A stretch of 64,000 nt of DNA from Lycorma delicatula (taxonomy: Eukaryota; Arthropoda; Insecta; Hemiptera; Fulgoridae): assembly GCF_047948215.1 (NCBI RefSeq), contig NC_134455.1, positions 291,983,647-292,047,646 on the forward strand, read 5' to 3'. Below are positions 13,001-25,194 of this stretch, in pieces. Below the pieces are notes generated by a model. The model saw only the letters and a program-made list of their open reading frames with translations, had not been told where the DNA came from and searched no databases. The translations under genes and the position numbers were made by a program. Position 1 is the first letter of the stretch. Every line of letters begins with the position of its first letter.

Positions 13001-13569
13001 CTATCGTCATTGAAATTTACAACGCAACCGCTGAGTTGAATAATCACATCACAGAAGTAAGTTTTTGCTGAGTCCCTAGCCACATAGGGATTCTAAGAAA
13101 TGAACATGTGGATTCCGCTGCCAAAGAAGCATGTAATAAGCCTCCTTTCACAACCCGAGTTGCTACTTCTGATTTTATTAATTATGTAAAGAAATCACTA
13201 AGAGCAAAGTGGCAAGGTGACTGGATGGCTACCGTTGATAATAAACTCCGGCAGATTAAAGATTCTGTGTTGCCGTGGGACTCCTCATGTAGAAAAACTC
13301 GGCGTGAGGAAGTAGTTCTCTGTCGATTGCGGATAGGATATACGAGGGTCACACAAGAGTACCTGATGTCAGGACACACACCCCTATGCACACGATGCAA
13401 CTGCCGCATGACTGTGCGACACATACTCATAGATTGCATACGTTATGCGGCGTTGAGTCGTAAATTTAATCTACTCAGAAACATCCGTGGTGTCTTGTAC
13501 AATGATAATGAAATTTTAAACCGGATGTTTCTATTTCTGTTTAGTACTAGGTTAATACAAAAAATTTAA
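10014..13569 (+). pseudogene. ORF2 of the I-clade LINE: endonuclease, RT and RNase H, decayed
   Basis: An ATG at 10014 opens MNIIQWNVRGLPSRIKDIR with CFQETHL following, the standard start of an I-type endonuclease. The RT region (about 11230-12600) shows GPDNICLCML, EQHGFRQGRSSIDHL, FFDIQKAYG (motif A), GVPQGSVLNATLFS (motif B) and SLFIDDFAIYI (motif C, with IDD in place of YADD). RNase H (12734-13160) retains YTDGSK, FTAELYAI, CSDSCSAL and SAAKEA, so the four acidic catalytic positions are still visible. The C-terminal stretch (13108-13569) has RLRIGYTRVT and CTRCNCRMTVRHILIDC, a Cys/His motif. Frame changes or stops at about 10207, 10450, 10916, 11235, 11688, 11990 and 12583 disable it. Confidence 0.85.
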
Positions 13570-13949
13570 TATTGTTGTGTATATTTTTTATGTCAGATCT
13601 TTTTTGGTTTTTAGTTTTCTTTTTAGTCTTTTTGTTATCCTAGAATGGGCCCTTTACACCCTTCTCGGACTTTGTTAAATTCTATTCACTTTTGGTTTTA
13701 TTTTAGATTTTATCTGTGATATTAGTTGTAAGTTTTATTCATCTTTTAGATTAGCCTTATTTCCTTTTATTTTTTAATTAAAAAAAGTACCGGGAGATGA
13801 TAACGCGCTCCCCCCAAAAAAAAATAAAAATATGAAAAATCAATAACAAGGTACCTCCTTCTCTGCTGGCAATAAAAAATAATATATGAAAAAAAAAATC
13901 AGAAATTAATAATGAAATAAAATTTTATGTACTTTTAATTTTTTTTTTT

Positions 13950-14130
13950 AATTTTTAAATGCAGTTTAATAGGCGTACAAGGAAGTCATGTGATATCCAC
14001 ATCAGATTTCTTGAAATTTGACTTTGAAAGGGATGACGAAAAGTAAAAACTCTCGAATAACGACTGCAGCTTTTTCCCATTTCCGACTCTATTAAACGAG
14101 ACATTCACTCGATTTGCGCTTGCAAGTACC
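13950..14130 (+). repeat. Second end fragment of the 612-1165 repeat family
   Basis: It contains gcgtacaaggaagtcatgtg followed by atatccacatcagattt, matching the right end of the element at 612-1165. The sequence downstream (about 14020-14130) may be unrelated flank. No coding potential. Confidence 0.5.
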
Positions 14131-14134
14131 TTAA

Positions 14135-15170
14135 AATAAATAAATAAAAGCCATTTTTGTTTTTTTTTAATTTAAATATTTCAAAGGTTAAAAAAACAAT
14201 GTTTTTTACATTTTTGCCGTTTTACGCTACCACTATTTAGTCAATCATGGAGATTTGGAAACATTGTTATTGTAATTTATGATTCTGTAAAATTATGTAT
14301 TTAGCGAGCTAATCCGCGACGGTAATTAAAAACCAAACAGATGCTCTGATGAAATTGCAGTTCACTGCTATTTTTTTATAAATTGAACAGGCTTTAATCT
14401 TTATTAGTCATTATTATTCTCACAATCATGAGTACAAGTGTCCAAGTGGTAGAACACTCTGGCTACACGGGAATCTTTCAATTTTTTTTTATCTTATGCA
14501 CATTTCGTATTATTTGTGTTCATTTCTTTTTGTATTTTCAAATAATTACTCATTTTGTTTGATTCAAAAAATTAAAAAAATTTGACGAATTAATCGTTGT
14601 ATTCCTGTTCAAATTATGATTATGCGTTTCACAAGCCCCAATTGGAATGCTAGTTTAATATATTTTTTAAAGCAGTATAAATCACTTATAAACTGCTTCT
14701 TTGTTATGTTCATCCCATCGATTGAAAAATTACTACCTGCTAAACTTAATCCATCACATTTTACGTAACGATCTAGCCCAGCTTTTTTTCTGGTCAATTG
14801 TCATATATATTATTTACTCTTTTGACCCAAGTTATAATCGCTGTCAATTATAACTTAAAAGTTTAATTGGTAGTTATAGTTATAGTTTAAGGAGAAATCA
14901 TCATTTCAACTGTCAAATCTAGGTCAGTTTATTTGTCTATTTATTTTTTAAATTAGGAAGGGATATGTTCACCAGAAATTGGAATCATTGATCTTTTGGT
15001 GGAATTATTTTGTTTCTTTTGTGTATTATCGGTATGTAAAAGATATTTGAAGGATGAACGAGTCGATACATTCTAAGTAACTCATGAAACTAGAAATTAA
15101 TATGTTTTTTTGTTTTTTGTTTATATATCAATAAATGTGTATACTAAAGCTATAACAGCTATTAATTTTT
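14135..15170. other. AT-rich spacer, no gene recognised
   Basis: There are long A/T runs and no domain or transposon motif that I recognise. A 62-codon minus-strand frame at 14609-14797 has no recognisable domain and is probably chance. Confidence 0.5.
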
Positions 15171-15175
15171 TATAC

Positions 15176-15330
15176 GACTGCCCACAAAAAGAGTGTAATG
15201 TATTTAGGATGTGTGTATGTATGTTCTGCTGTAGCAGCTCAATAGCTGAACCAGTTTAAGATGTATGTATGTATTGGAATCCTTACATTAGCGGGAGAGT
15301 TGTAGGCAAAATAAATAAGTATATCTACGA
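15176..15330 (+). repeat. Left arm of an imperfect inverted repeat flanking 15.2-17.6 kb
   Basis: The arm begins gactgcccacaaaaagagtg and includes 'ctcaatagctgaaccagttt' and 'tggaatccttacattagcgg'. Each block recurs in the same order, reverse-complemented, at 17495-17631. The match runs for about 130-150 bp with diverged positions. Confidence 0.75.
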
Positions 15331-15344
15331 GTAAATATATATAT

Positions 15345-16632
15345 TGTAACAAGACCGGTATAGCGGGCCTGAGTAACGGATTTCAACCAATTACTATGAA
15401 AGAAGTTGAAAATAAGATAATGGGAGAAATCCAGAAATGGAGAAAAAGAGGTTCCCTTTTTGTATGATACAGGTCCGTTTTAGAATCGTCTTTTGTTAGA
15501 CTGCCCGCTGACATACAAAGAACAAATATTTCTACAATGAGAAAAACTACAGGACCTGGTTATGCAATCCATGGGAACGAACAGGATCATCTATCGTTCT
15601 CACGCTTTGAGTGGGCCAATCCGGCAGGTAAAGAGGCTAGCATTATAAATAGCCCAGTAATACCATATAAAAATCAGTTCTATTAGAACCAGTCGGCGAA
15701 ACGTTACAACGTCAGTCCCGCAAGCGGAGGTTACGAGTTGGCGCGAGATGTGAGTCTGCGAAACGTTACAACGTCAGTTCAGAGAAAGAGTTCGGCGGAG
15801 TTCTGCGAACCAATCCAGCGAGATGTTACGACGTCAGTCAGCGAGAGCATTCTGTGAGGAGGACAGTAAAGGAACGAATTTCCATTGTGAAGTAAGTTCG
15901 ATACGACTAAGGAGTCGCCACGAGTTAATCCAGTTATACAAGAAATACTATCGGTAAATTAATGTAAAAGTAAAAGTGAAAGAAAAACTGTACTAAATCT
16001 CATTCGTAAACAGTTAGGGTGGTTTTATTTGTAGACAGCAAAGGTATTTGCAAGTGAACTTTATACGAATGTTTGTAAATACAAGACAAGTAGTTAAAAA
16101 GGGTTAAGACTAGCGGTTTCTTCTGATAATGGGTCTGAATTCTGATCTTCTATTTATCTACCTGGAATAAATTCCGAACGATTATTTATTTTAAACTCTG
16201 TCTTGTTTGAAATCGGTATTTATTATTTACGCTTGACATGTATGACTATTTGATGTGTAATGTGTTTGTTATTCTATGTTGATTACGTTATGTATTTTGC
16301 TATGTTTTTATGTCATGTTTACTGTTTTGATTATATTATGTATTAATTGTTTGATTTGTTGTTATTGACATGTAATATTATTATCGTTTACTACTATTAT
16401 TAGTGCTATTATCCTGATTATTATTGTGGTTGTAATTACTATGATTAATATTTGTGTACATTAATTGTTGTATTTTTGTCACTTATTATTATTATTGTAT
16501 TTATCACCATTGTCATTAATACTGATTTGTATTGCTGTAACTATGAACATTTTAAACCAATAAACTGTAATTACATAAACATTCTAAATTTTCAGTATCG
16601 CATTATCTTGATCGAGCCGCAAAAACGCTACA
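15345..16632 (+). mobile_element. Probable solo LTR of an LTR retrotransposon
   Basis: The block begins TGTAACAAG and ends CGCTACA, giving the TG...CA termini of long terminal repeats. Inside are a TATA box (tataaaaat at 15666), a plausible start about 28 bp downstream (agtcgg, 15691), and AATAAA signals at 16166 and 16559, the latter about 70 bp from the end. No primer-binding site, gag or pol follows, so if this is an LTR it is a solo one. The flanks are TA-rich (tatat / gtata), so the target duplication is ambiguous. The higher complexity and GC content of 15350-15900 contrast with the flanks. Assignment to Gypsy, Pao or another group is not possible from the LTR alone. Confidence 0.5.
15696..15837 (+). 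promoter_or_regulatory. Three spaced copies of a 20-bp ACGTCAG-ending motif in the LTR-like block
   Basis: The motif gcgaaacgttacaacgtcag occurs at 15696-15715, identically at 15758-15777, and with three changes at 15818-15837 (gcgagatgttacgacgtcag). Spacing is 62 and 60 bp. Each copy ends in ACGTCA, the complement of the TGACGT core bound by CREB/ATF-type bZIP factors. They lie just downstream of the TATA box, so they would sit in the transcribed leader. Function is inferred only. Confidence 0.6.
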
Positions 16633-17494
16633 GTATATATGTAATAGTGGAGATTTACCGGTTAAAGCATAAACTTTAATGAATTGAATTAATTAACTGT
16701 GAACTGTGAGCCTGTATCACTGTGACAGCTGGGTTTTAATTGAACGATTAGAATCAATCGAATGAATAATATTACAAAAATAATAGAATTAAATATACGT
16801 TAGATAAAATAATATTATATAAATTTAAAAAAATTCTGTTTAATAAAGTTCTCTCTTTAATAATAAGAGGCTTCCGGTGGGGAACTGCGTGTGAAGCTAA
16901 AGTGATGAGGTGATGCGAGCACCTCGTGCGAGACTAGATCAATCATCTGTCAACTGGTAACAAACAGGGTGCCCCGTAGGAACTGTTTTGGAAGGTGCAA
17001 TGGGAAGCTCTTATAATATCTCAACAATCGTCCGATTTTCAAAATTCAAATGGTATATTTGTTATTAGGCTGAAGGATAACTTTTGCAAGCATCAAGTAG
17101 GTACATTCTCAATCTAACAGAACACAGTTATTTGAAAATGTTCTTATCTTCGCAACTACTCTTCCGATTCTCAAAATTAAAACGGGTAATTTGCTTGTAT
17201 AATACAAAACCAACAAAATCACGATAGAACAAACCAAAACAAAAATATCAATTAATTTCTCAAAAGAAAAGAGCAATTTGTCAGCAAGTTTTTTTTTCGG
17301 TAGTCGTATTTTTAATTTTCAATATTTATCTCTTGTTTATGATACACTCCATCGCTATTTTACAGCCGAATCTTTTAAAATCCATTTAATGATATCAATA
17401 ATTGTATTAACGTTTAAAATACTACGTTTTTCCTGTATTTTTAGAATTTTCAAGCAACTGTAAAAAATTAATAAACGGGAGATGAATATTAAAA
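16633..17494. repeat. Non-coding interior between the LTR-like block and the right inverted arm
   Basis: It contains a GC-richer segment (16868-17015, with 'ggtggggaactgcgtgtgaa' and 'ggaactgttttggaaggtgc'), then two diverged versions of one pattern: 'aatcgtccgattttcaaaat' near 17027 and 'actcttccgattctcaaaat' near 17157. No open frame of note. It looks like part of a non-autonomous repeat. Confidence 0.4.
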
Positions 17495-17631
17495 GTTATT
17501 ATTTGTTTTGTCACTCCAGGTAACGTAAGGATTTCAACGCGGGATCATATATCCAAATCGGTTCAGCCATTGAGGTGCTACGATGGAACAAACATACACC
17601 CTAAATAAATTACACTTCTTTTTGGGCAGTC
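17495..17631 (-). repeat. Right arm of the inverted repeat
   Basis: On the minus strand it reads gactgcccaaaaagaagtgt, then tgtatgtttgttccatcgta and gaaatccttacgttacctgg. It matches the arm at 15176-15330 in inverted orientation. Confidence 0.75.
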
Positions 17632-17639
17632 ATGTAAAA

Positions 17640-20600
17640 ATAATTTTTTCCTACATATCTTAAATGTGCCAGATTGTTAAGTTATTTATAAAAAAAAACA
17701 ACACAGTGTTGTGCCCGCGCGCGCGCTTTAGTTGCTTCACATAACTGGTTGAAGTGTTAAAATCGATTAAGTAACTAAATCAATAGATTTAAATAAGTTA
17801 CCAGAACCAATCTAAGAACAACTTTTACAACCATAGTATGTATATATAGACATACATTTAATTTTAATAACTATTTCTTTAGAAATTTGATTATTTTAAA
17901 ATACATTTTTACTTATTATACTGTCAAAACTATAAGAATTTTGTTTTATCAATTCAGTTATATCTATTAAATTACTAAGAAAAAAAGATTAAACTATTTA
18001 TTAACTGTAGGAAATTAATACGATTGGCAGTCTTGCAACTATATTTCAGAAACTTATTTATATAATTCTTCCCCAGTTTCAATAAATACGTTTTTTCGTT
18101 TGTATGTTGAGAGTATCAATGAGAGATTATTAAAAATGATAGGTGTTCTTTGTTTGTTAAATATGATTTACTTCTTTATTAATTTTGCACAATAGATGCA
18201 TTATTTTCTTTAAGTTATTGTGTGCAATAATTATCTATTTGTAATCGATTTTAGTCATGATATTTCAGGAGAATCTAATTTTTTAATTTTCACAGCTTAT
18301 TTATTGAGTCAGTCTAACATTTTAAATAACTTTTCTTTACAAATTATTATTAAAATGAAGGCAAACTTTTAAAATTATTGTTAAAGAAATCCCACTTGAA
18401 TATTTACTCTCATTTTCAACGTGGGAAGTAGCAAAAATGGCGTTAAATCAATATGAGGAAGAATTTTATATTTTCAATGCGCTAAAATTATGTTTTTGGA
18501 ATGTGTGACGAAAATTTTGAGCACAATTACGTGAACAGCAAAGTCAAGAAATATTAAACAATTTTTTGGATGAAGTTGCCTGTGCATATTTTTTTTCCGG
18601 GTCGTTTTAGGCTAAGTAAACCGAGTTTAGAGACAGAAAATGTTGTTAGAGACAACCCTACACGAGTTAGCTGTCAAATTTATTACACGGGTAAGCTTAT
18701 ATCTCGTCATATCACAAACAAACTTTGGGTGAATTCTTCCTAAGAGATCAAGGTTAAAGCTGATAGCCTTTCGGTATTGATGATAAAGCAGTTTATCTTC
18801 ATTTCTGAACCACCTTTGAGAAGTTTGGGATTGATAGTTTTACTGAATTACCTATGTTTAGCGTTGAAAAATATTGTTACGTGCAAGGACCTGTGAGTCA
18901 TCACAGTCTGCGAATTTTGGGAAATCAAAATTCTGTGTGGTTACCAACATCTGCAAGACTCGTCAAGTTTTAAGAATATTTAGGGTGTTTCAAATGACAT
19001 TTTTTGGTTGATTTATGAGATTTTTTTTATGTAGAGTCAACTGTTACATGAATAAAGTAATTTGACATGTTGAAAAACTGACTGATAGTTTAAAAAGGAA
19101 AGGGTAATTACACATTCCAGTCAGACGACAGTGCATTCTGCTAACGAATTGTGATGGTACTTCAACGAGAAGGTGTAAAAGATTTGATCTTTTAGTCGAT
19201 CGAGAGGTTTTTTCTGCCTGCATACCCTGATAATTTCAAGCGAACTTCGAAACAATATCATCACTATCTAACATTGATTGGCTTTATCACTTTGCTATGA
19301 CTATAGAATGGAATGGCGTATCGTATCATCCAGATATCAGTCGTTCTGGATATATTGAACATTTTTGAGGATTGTAAAATTATTTTGGAAAGTTTACCTT
19401 CATTTTTCCAATTATTTCAGAATTTGTTTCATGATCTGTTAGTAGTAATCATTTAAAAATTTATCATGTAGTTACAATAACGTAGTATTTTAACTCAAAG
19501 AGGAAATGTTAGATATAGATTTAAATAAAATACCACCAGTATTGAATAATTAAAATACGACTGGATATACGAGTAGATTAAATTACGTTATATAAAAAAA
19601 CCAATCAATATTTGAACCGTATTAGACACTGCTAGCTATGTAAACGATTTTGAACTGTTATTTACTTATTTTATCTAAATCTGTGGTTAAATTAAAGGAG
19701 CTTTGTAAGGATTTACTGAATTCATTTAGCAACAAAGCATTCAATTATGCGAACAATGTGAACAAGGATACAGATAATAGAAGGATTGCAGTTGTAAACT
19801 TGAGTCGTGCTGAATGTAAGATATTGAAGTGGTTTATTACAACGAATTTTCCTATATCTAGATTGTATTGCTTATTACATGATTTTTTTCTCCAATTTTC
19901 CATATAAAACGATAAAGAATCAAATTTATTCATAATTTTATTGGTGTTATATTTAAAATTTAAATTAAACAGTTTCATTAAACGGTCTTTCTTAATCTAT
20001 TAACTGAAACACAATATCGTATACGATATAAATGAAAAATAAATACTATATTACCAGAGCAGTAATTTATTTACGGTCGTTCTGTAGTCAGTTTTATTAC
20101 AAGAGGCGATTAAATTTTGTAGAATGTAATTGAAGCTATGAGACGTAAACGAATAAGTAAGTTGAAGTCTTCTAGGGCCAATTACCGCAAAACCCGTTCT
20201 TTTGAAATTTAGTACCAGGAAAATTAGCAAAAAATTACATTATAAAAAAGATGTAACAGGGAATGTTATAATGTTTTGCCAGTAAATTTTCAAGGGTGTA
20301 AGATGCAATTACTTTATTTCTAATTAGTGCAATGAATTTATGTACACAATGGGAGGTGGCACCAACGCTGTAGGAAACATGGTAATATAGAGAGAGAAGG
20401 GTTGTTATGATGGGATGTTAAGTAATAATACTAATTTAATGAGCTTGTTCTTTTTTAACTACTACAAACCCTTTAGTTCTTAATTATTTCTTTTTAACAG
20501 TGAAAAACTTAAATCCTACGTCAAAATCTTTAATTTTGTAAAACGTATCTTTTAAAGCCTTTGCCGATGTTTCTTAAATTTGATTCGCTAGACGTGTATA

Positions 20601-21630
20601 AATTAATAAAAAAGTTTGAGATAAATAATTATTTATAACTATAATACTTCATCTAATATAATTCAGTGAAATTAAACAAAATTAGTAAGACAAACAGAGC
20701 AGTCTGATTGAAAAATTAAAATAATGTATTTATTAGAACATTTATGTTAAATTTGTTGCTGACTGGACACATTTTTTCATCTTAATCGCATCTCACCCGT
20801 TATGAATCATCATTTTCTCAGCCAATAGCAATTAACAATGAGTAATTTTTATATCAACTATAACACAATTTCCTGCTAGTATTTCACGTTATAATAAAAC
20901 TTTCATGATAATAATATTTTTGGCTATAGTGTTGCATACAATAAGAATCTGGTTGAAGATTAAGGGTTAACAGTGAAAACAAACGAAAGTTTATTATCAC
21001 AGAGGAAATACCAAGTTATACCTGTTTTTCCAGAACTATGACTTGGTACAGCCATAATTTTTTATGAATGGCCCGCGTATAGGGGAATCAAAATTTCCCG
21101 GAATATTTTAATCATAAAACTGTAAACTCACATATAATTTCGTACACTCACAAAAAGGGGCACATGTCCAGACCATTTAAACTACATGAAGACTTTTAAA
21201 GCATACACACAAGGTAGAATGTGGTACAAATAGAGCACTTATGTACAGCTATTTGGCCGAGTTTATGTGATAACGCAGTAGCGATCGTTATTTTTCAACC
21301 AAATATTTTTAAATATAGCCGTCTCTTTGATTCCATTATAAAAGTAACCTTTATTACTTATTGTACAAATAAGTGATAAATTAATTATAATTACTACAAA
21401 TGACATTAGGGTTTAGTTAATCGCACCTCATTTTCAGTTAATCTCCACCAAAATAATATGGATAATGAAGATCCTCTTCATTTATTTGAATGAATTTCTG
21501 AACATTTTTGTGGAAATTCAGTTATTTTTTCACTCCAGGGAATAAATATTAAAATCTCCCAGTGTATCCAACACTATATTATACATATTCTGAGTTTAGG
21601 TTATCATTGTTTGTTGAATAAAATAACGTT
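17640..21630. other. Four kilobases without a recognisable gene
   Basis: The DNA is AT-rich, with a short (CG)n run near 17716-17726 (cccgcgcgcgcgc). Slightly more complex stretches at 18420-18990 and 18985-19330 look like old, unassignable repeats. An 85-codon frame at 19650-19907 has no recognisable domain. I see no splice-bounded exon or transposon motif. Confidence 0.5.
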
Positions 21631-21639
21631 AGATAAATG

Positions 21640-24029
21640 AGCCGGTTATTTTTATATGTAATAGAATCTATTATCGTTTTACATGGTAAATATAATTTAA
21701 TAATAGTTGGAGATTGGAATGCAAGCATTGGAAAAGTCAAGGAAGGAAATATAGTGGGTGAATATGGGCTGGGCAAAAGGAATGAAAGAGGGGACCGACT
21801 TATAGAGTTTTGCATGAAGTATAATTTAGTAATTGCCAACACCAAATTTAAAAATCATAATAGAAGAATATACACTTGGAAAAAGCCAGGCGATACTGCA
21901 AGGTATCAGATAGATTATATCATGGTTAAGCAAAGATTTAGAAATCAACTCGTTGACTGCAAAACTTACCCTGGAGCAGACATTGATAGCGACCATAATT
22001 TGGTGTTAATGAAATGTAGAATGGGGTTTAAAAGCCTGAAGAAAAGGTGTCAGATGAATCGGTGGAATTTAGAGAAGCTTGAGGAAGAGGAGGTAAAGAA
22101 GATTTTTGAGGAGGATATCGCAAGAGGTAAGAGTAAAAAAGATAAGGTAGAAATGTAGAAGAAGAATGGGAGAATGTTAAAAAGGAAATTGTTAAATCAG
22201 CAAAAGCGAACTTAGGCGGAATAAAGAGAACTGGCAGAAAACCTTGGCTTTCAGACGATATATTGCAGCTGATGGATGAACGTATAAAATATAAGAATGC
22301 TAGTGTTGAAGAAAGTAAAAGGAACTATCAGCAATTAAGAAATGCTATAAACAGAAAGTGCAAACTGGCGAAAGAAGAGTGGATAAAAGAAAAGTGTTCA
22401 GAAGTGGAAAGAGAAATGAACATTGGTAAAATAGTCGGAGCATACAGGAAAGTTAAGGAAAATTTTGGGGTACGTAAATTAAAATCTAATAATGTGTTAA
22501 ACAAAGATGGTACACCAATATATAATACGAAAGGTAAAGTCGATAGATGGGTGGAATATATTGAAGAGTTATACGGAGGAAATGAATTAGAAAATGGTGT
22601 TATAGAGGAAGAAGAGGAAGTTGAGGAGGATGAAATGGGAGAAACAATACTGAGATCTGAATTTAAGAGAGCATTAAAAGATTTAAATGGCAGAAAGGCT
22701 CCTGGAATAGACGGAATACCTGTAGAATTACTGCGCAGTGCAGGTGAGGAAGCGATTGATATATTATACAAACTGGTGTGTAATATTTATGAAAAAGGGG
22801 AATTTCCGTCAGACTTCAAAAAAAGTGTTATAGTAATGATACCAAAGAAAGCAGGGGCAGATAAATGTGAAGAATACAGAACAATTAGTTTAACTAGTCA
22901 TGCATCAAAAATCTTAACTTGAATTCTATACAGAAGAATTGAGAGGAGAGTGGAGGAAGTGTTAGGAGAAGACCAATTTGGTTTCAGGAAAAGTATAGGG
23001 ACAAGGGAAGCAATTTTAGGCCTCAGATTAATAGTAGAAGGAAGATTAAAGAAAAACAAACCAACATACTTGGCGTTTATAGACCTAGAAAAGGCATTCG
23101 ATAACGTAGACTGGAATAAAATGTTCAGCATTTTAAAAAAAATTAGGGTTCAAATACAGAGACAGAAGAACAATTGCTAACATGTACAGGAACCAAACAG
23201 CAACAGTAATAATTGAACAACATAAGAAAGAAGCCCTAATAAGAAAGGGAGTCCGACAAGGATGTTCCCTATCTCCGTTACTTTTTAATCTTTACATGGA
23301 ACTAGCAGTTAATGATGTTAAAGAACAATTTAGATTCGGAGTGACAGTACAAGGTGAAAAGATAAAGATGCTACGATTTGCTGATGATATAGTAATTCTA
23401 GCCGAGAGTAAAAAGGATTTAGAAGAAACAATGAACGGCATAGATGAAGTCCTACGCAAAAACTATCGCATGAAAATAAACAAGAACAAAACAAAAGTAA
23501 TGAAATGTAGTAGAAATAACAAAGATGGATCACTGAATGTGAAAATAGGAGGAGAAAAGATTATGGAGGTAGAAGAATTTTGTTATTTGGGAACTAGAAT
23601 TACTAAAATGGACGAAGCATGAGCGATATAAATTGCCGAATAGCACAAGCGAAACGAGCCTTCAGTAAGAAATATAATTTGTTTATATCAAAAACTAATT
23701 TAAATGTCAGGAAAAGATTTTTAAAAGTATATGTTTGGAGTGTCGCTTTATATGGAAGTGAAACTTGGACAATCGGAATATCTGAGAAGAAAAGATTAGA
23801 AGCTTTTGAAATGTGGTGCTACAGGAGAATGTTAAAAATCAGATTGGTGGATAAAGTGACAAATGAAGAGGCATTGCGGCAAATAGGTGAAGAAAGAAGC
23901 GTTTGGAAAAATATAGTTAAAAGAAGAGACAGACTTATAGGCCACATACTAAGGCATCCTGGTATAGTAGCTAGAAGGAAAAAATTGTGTAGGCAGGCCA
24001 CGTTTGGAATATGTAAAACAAATTGTTAG
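21640..24029 (+). pseudogene. Endonuclease-RT polyprotein of the RTE-like LINE, frame broken in five places
   Basis: The endonuclease C-terminal half (21637-22158) keeps IIVGDWNASIG, GDRLIEFC, YTWKKPGDTARYQIDYIM and DSDHNLVLMK, the last containing the catalytic SDH. The RT follows in pieces: 22263-22922 (KAPGIDGIPVELL), 22950-23180 (EDQFGFRKSIGTREA; LAFIDLEKAFDNVDW, motif A), 23182-23622 (GVRQGCSLSPLLFNLY, motif B; LRFADDIVILAE, motif C, FADD) and 23619-24029 (LYGSETWTIGISEKKRLEA). Breaks occur near 22156, 22920, 23145, 23622 and 23970. Relative to the 54-kb copy, a 20-bp deletion near 23973 shifts the final frame. The N-terminal endonuclease catalytic Asn/Glu region is missing. Confidence 0.85.
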
Positions 24030-24135
24030 GGATGTAGGATGTAGAGGGTATACTGAAATGAAACGACTAGCACTAGATAGGGAATCTTGGAGATCTGCAT
24101 CAAACTAGTCAAATGACTGAAGACAAAAAAAATGG
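21640..24135 (+). mobile_element. 5'-truncated non-LTR retrotransposon with RTE-like endonuclease and RT
   Basis: The coding part runs from the middle of the endonuclease to the end of the RT polyprotein, then a 3' tail ends gtcaaatgactgaagacaaa. The same tail, on the minus strand, ends the fragment at 53915-54322, so they are one family. There is no RNase H. The wording of the endonuclease (GDWNASIG, ERGDRLIEFC, YQIDYIM) and of the C-terminus (YGSETWTI, FEMWCYRRMLKI) fits RTE/BovB-like LINEs common in arthropods; exact clade placement would need a tree. Confidence 0.85.
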
Positions 24136-24139
24136 TAAA

Positions 24140-25190
24140 TATTGTTAATATATTTATTTCCATTGAGAACTAAATCTAACTGGTGCTTGTAAAATTAAAT
24201 AGTACCCTAAATTTTACTGTCGGTAAGATTTTGGATGTAACTAATAAAGATTCAGATTGTTCAAAAGGATTAATAAAAAAAAGCAGACATTTAAATATTC
24301 TAAGTTTTAGTTTTACTAAGTTTTTATTAAGACCGCTTCTTACTAATCTAGTCATAATCGCTATTTTAAGTTCATGTTCTAAAAATAAAATTCTGTTACA
24401 CAAAGTGAGATAAAAATTAATTATTGCAAAAAAGCTTAGTTTCGTAAAACTGGCAGTAGATCTTTTTTAGCGTTGAGGTCTTTTGTAGCGTTACATTTAT
24501 TTTTATTTCCCATTTGAAATAAATAATATGGCAGATTGTTCCAAAATAAACGAGTTAATCTTCATTTATGTTATGTGATATTGTTATGAAGTAAATCAAT
24601 CAATAAAAACTTTGTTATTTCCTTCTTCCTTCTCCTAAAATATTTTAGGGAATAAGTCCAAAATAAAATATTATACTTAAGTAATACTACATATAAATTT
24701 ACTTCATTTTCTAGAGTACACTTGTGTATTTGTGAATTCTCGGAGCCTGTTGAAAAAGTTCTAAATCACAATCTAAATCCAATGATATTTCAATACCAAA
24801 CCTACTATAACCAATTTTAACATTAAGGCTACTACTAGATAGAGTAAAGTACCTAAATATTATGTTTCGGAAATATAACATGGACCTTTTGTCTGTTATA
24901 TTAAAGAAAAATTGGGGATGAAATTTAGAATGGAAGAACTATGTATGTTTTTATGAACGTTTATTTGAATGAAAAACAACAAAAACCAGGTGATTTTGAA
25001 AAGGAGAGAATGGTAGGAAACGTAAATTCAAAAGAATATGATTATAACTAGTGCTGTGTATGTCATCTATCCTCTTCAACTTGTATGTCCACAATGCAAA
25101 CGCCTAATATTCTAAACTATGAAGCTAGATATCTATTTTTGGTAACCTCTCTTTTCTCTTATATTATCTTTTTGAGTGCAATTTTATTAT
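24140..25190. other. AT-rich spacer
   Basis: No gene recognised. Opposed open stretches at 24176-24413 are shadows of each other in AT-rich DNA. A (TTA)n run of about 24 bp lies at 25181-25204. Confidence 0.5.
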
Positions 25191-25194
25191 TATT

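Larger units (their letters stand above)
9230..13860 (+). mobile_element. I-clade non-LTR retrotransposon (RNase H-bearing), inactive
   Basis: An ORF1 C-terminal remnant, an endonuclease, a reverse transcriptase, an RNase H domain and a C-terminal zinc-finger-like region follow one another on the plus strand over about 4.6 kb. A LINE that carries its own RNase H after the RT belongs to the I group in the broad sense (I, Ingi, LOA and similar). The 3' end is A-rich (cccccaaaaaaaaataaaaa near 13812-13830). ORF1 lacks its N-terminal half, so the element is 5'-truncated near 9230-9290. Numerous stops show inactivity. Confidence 0.85.
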
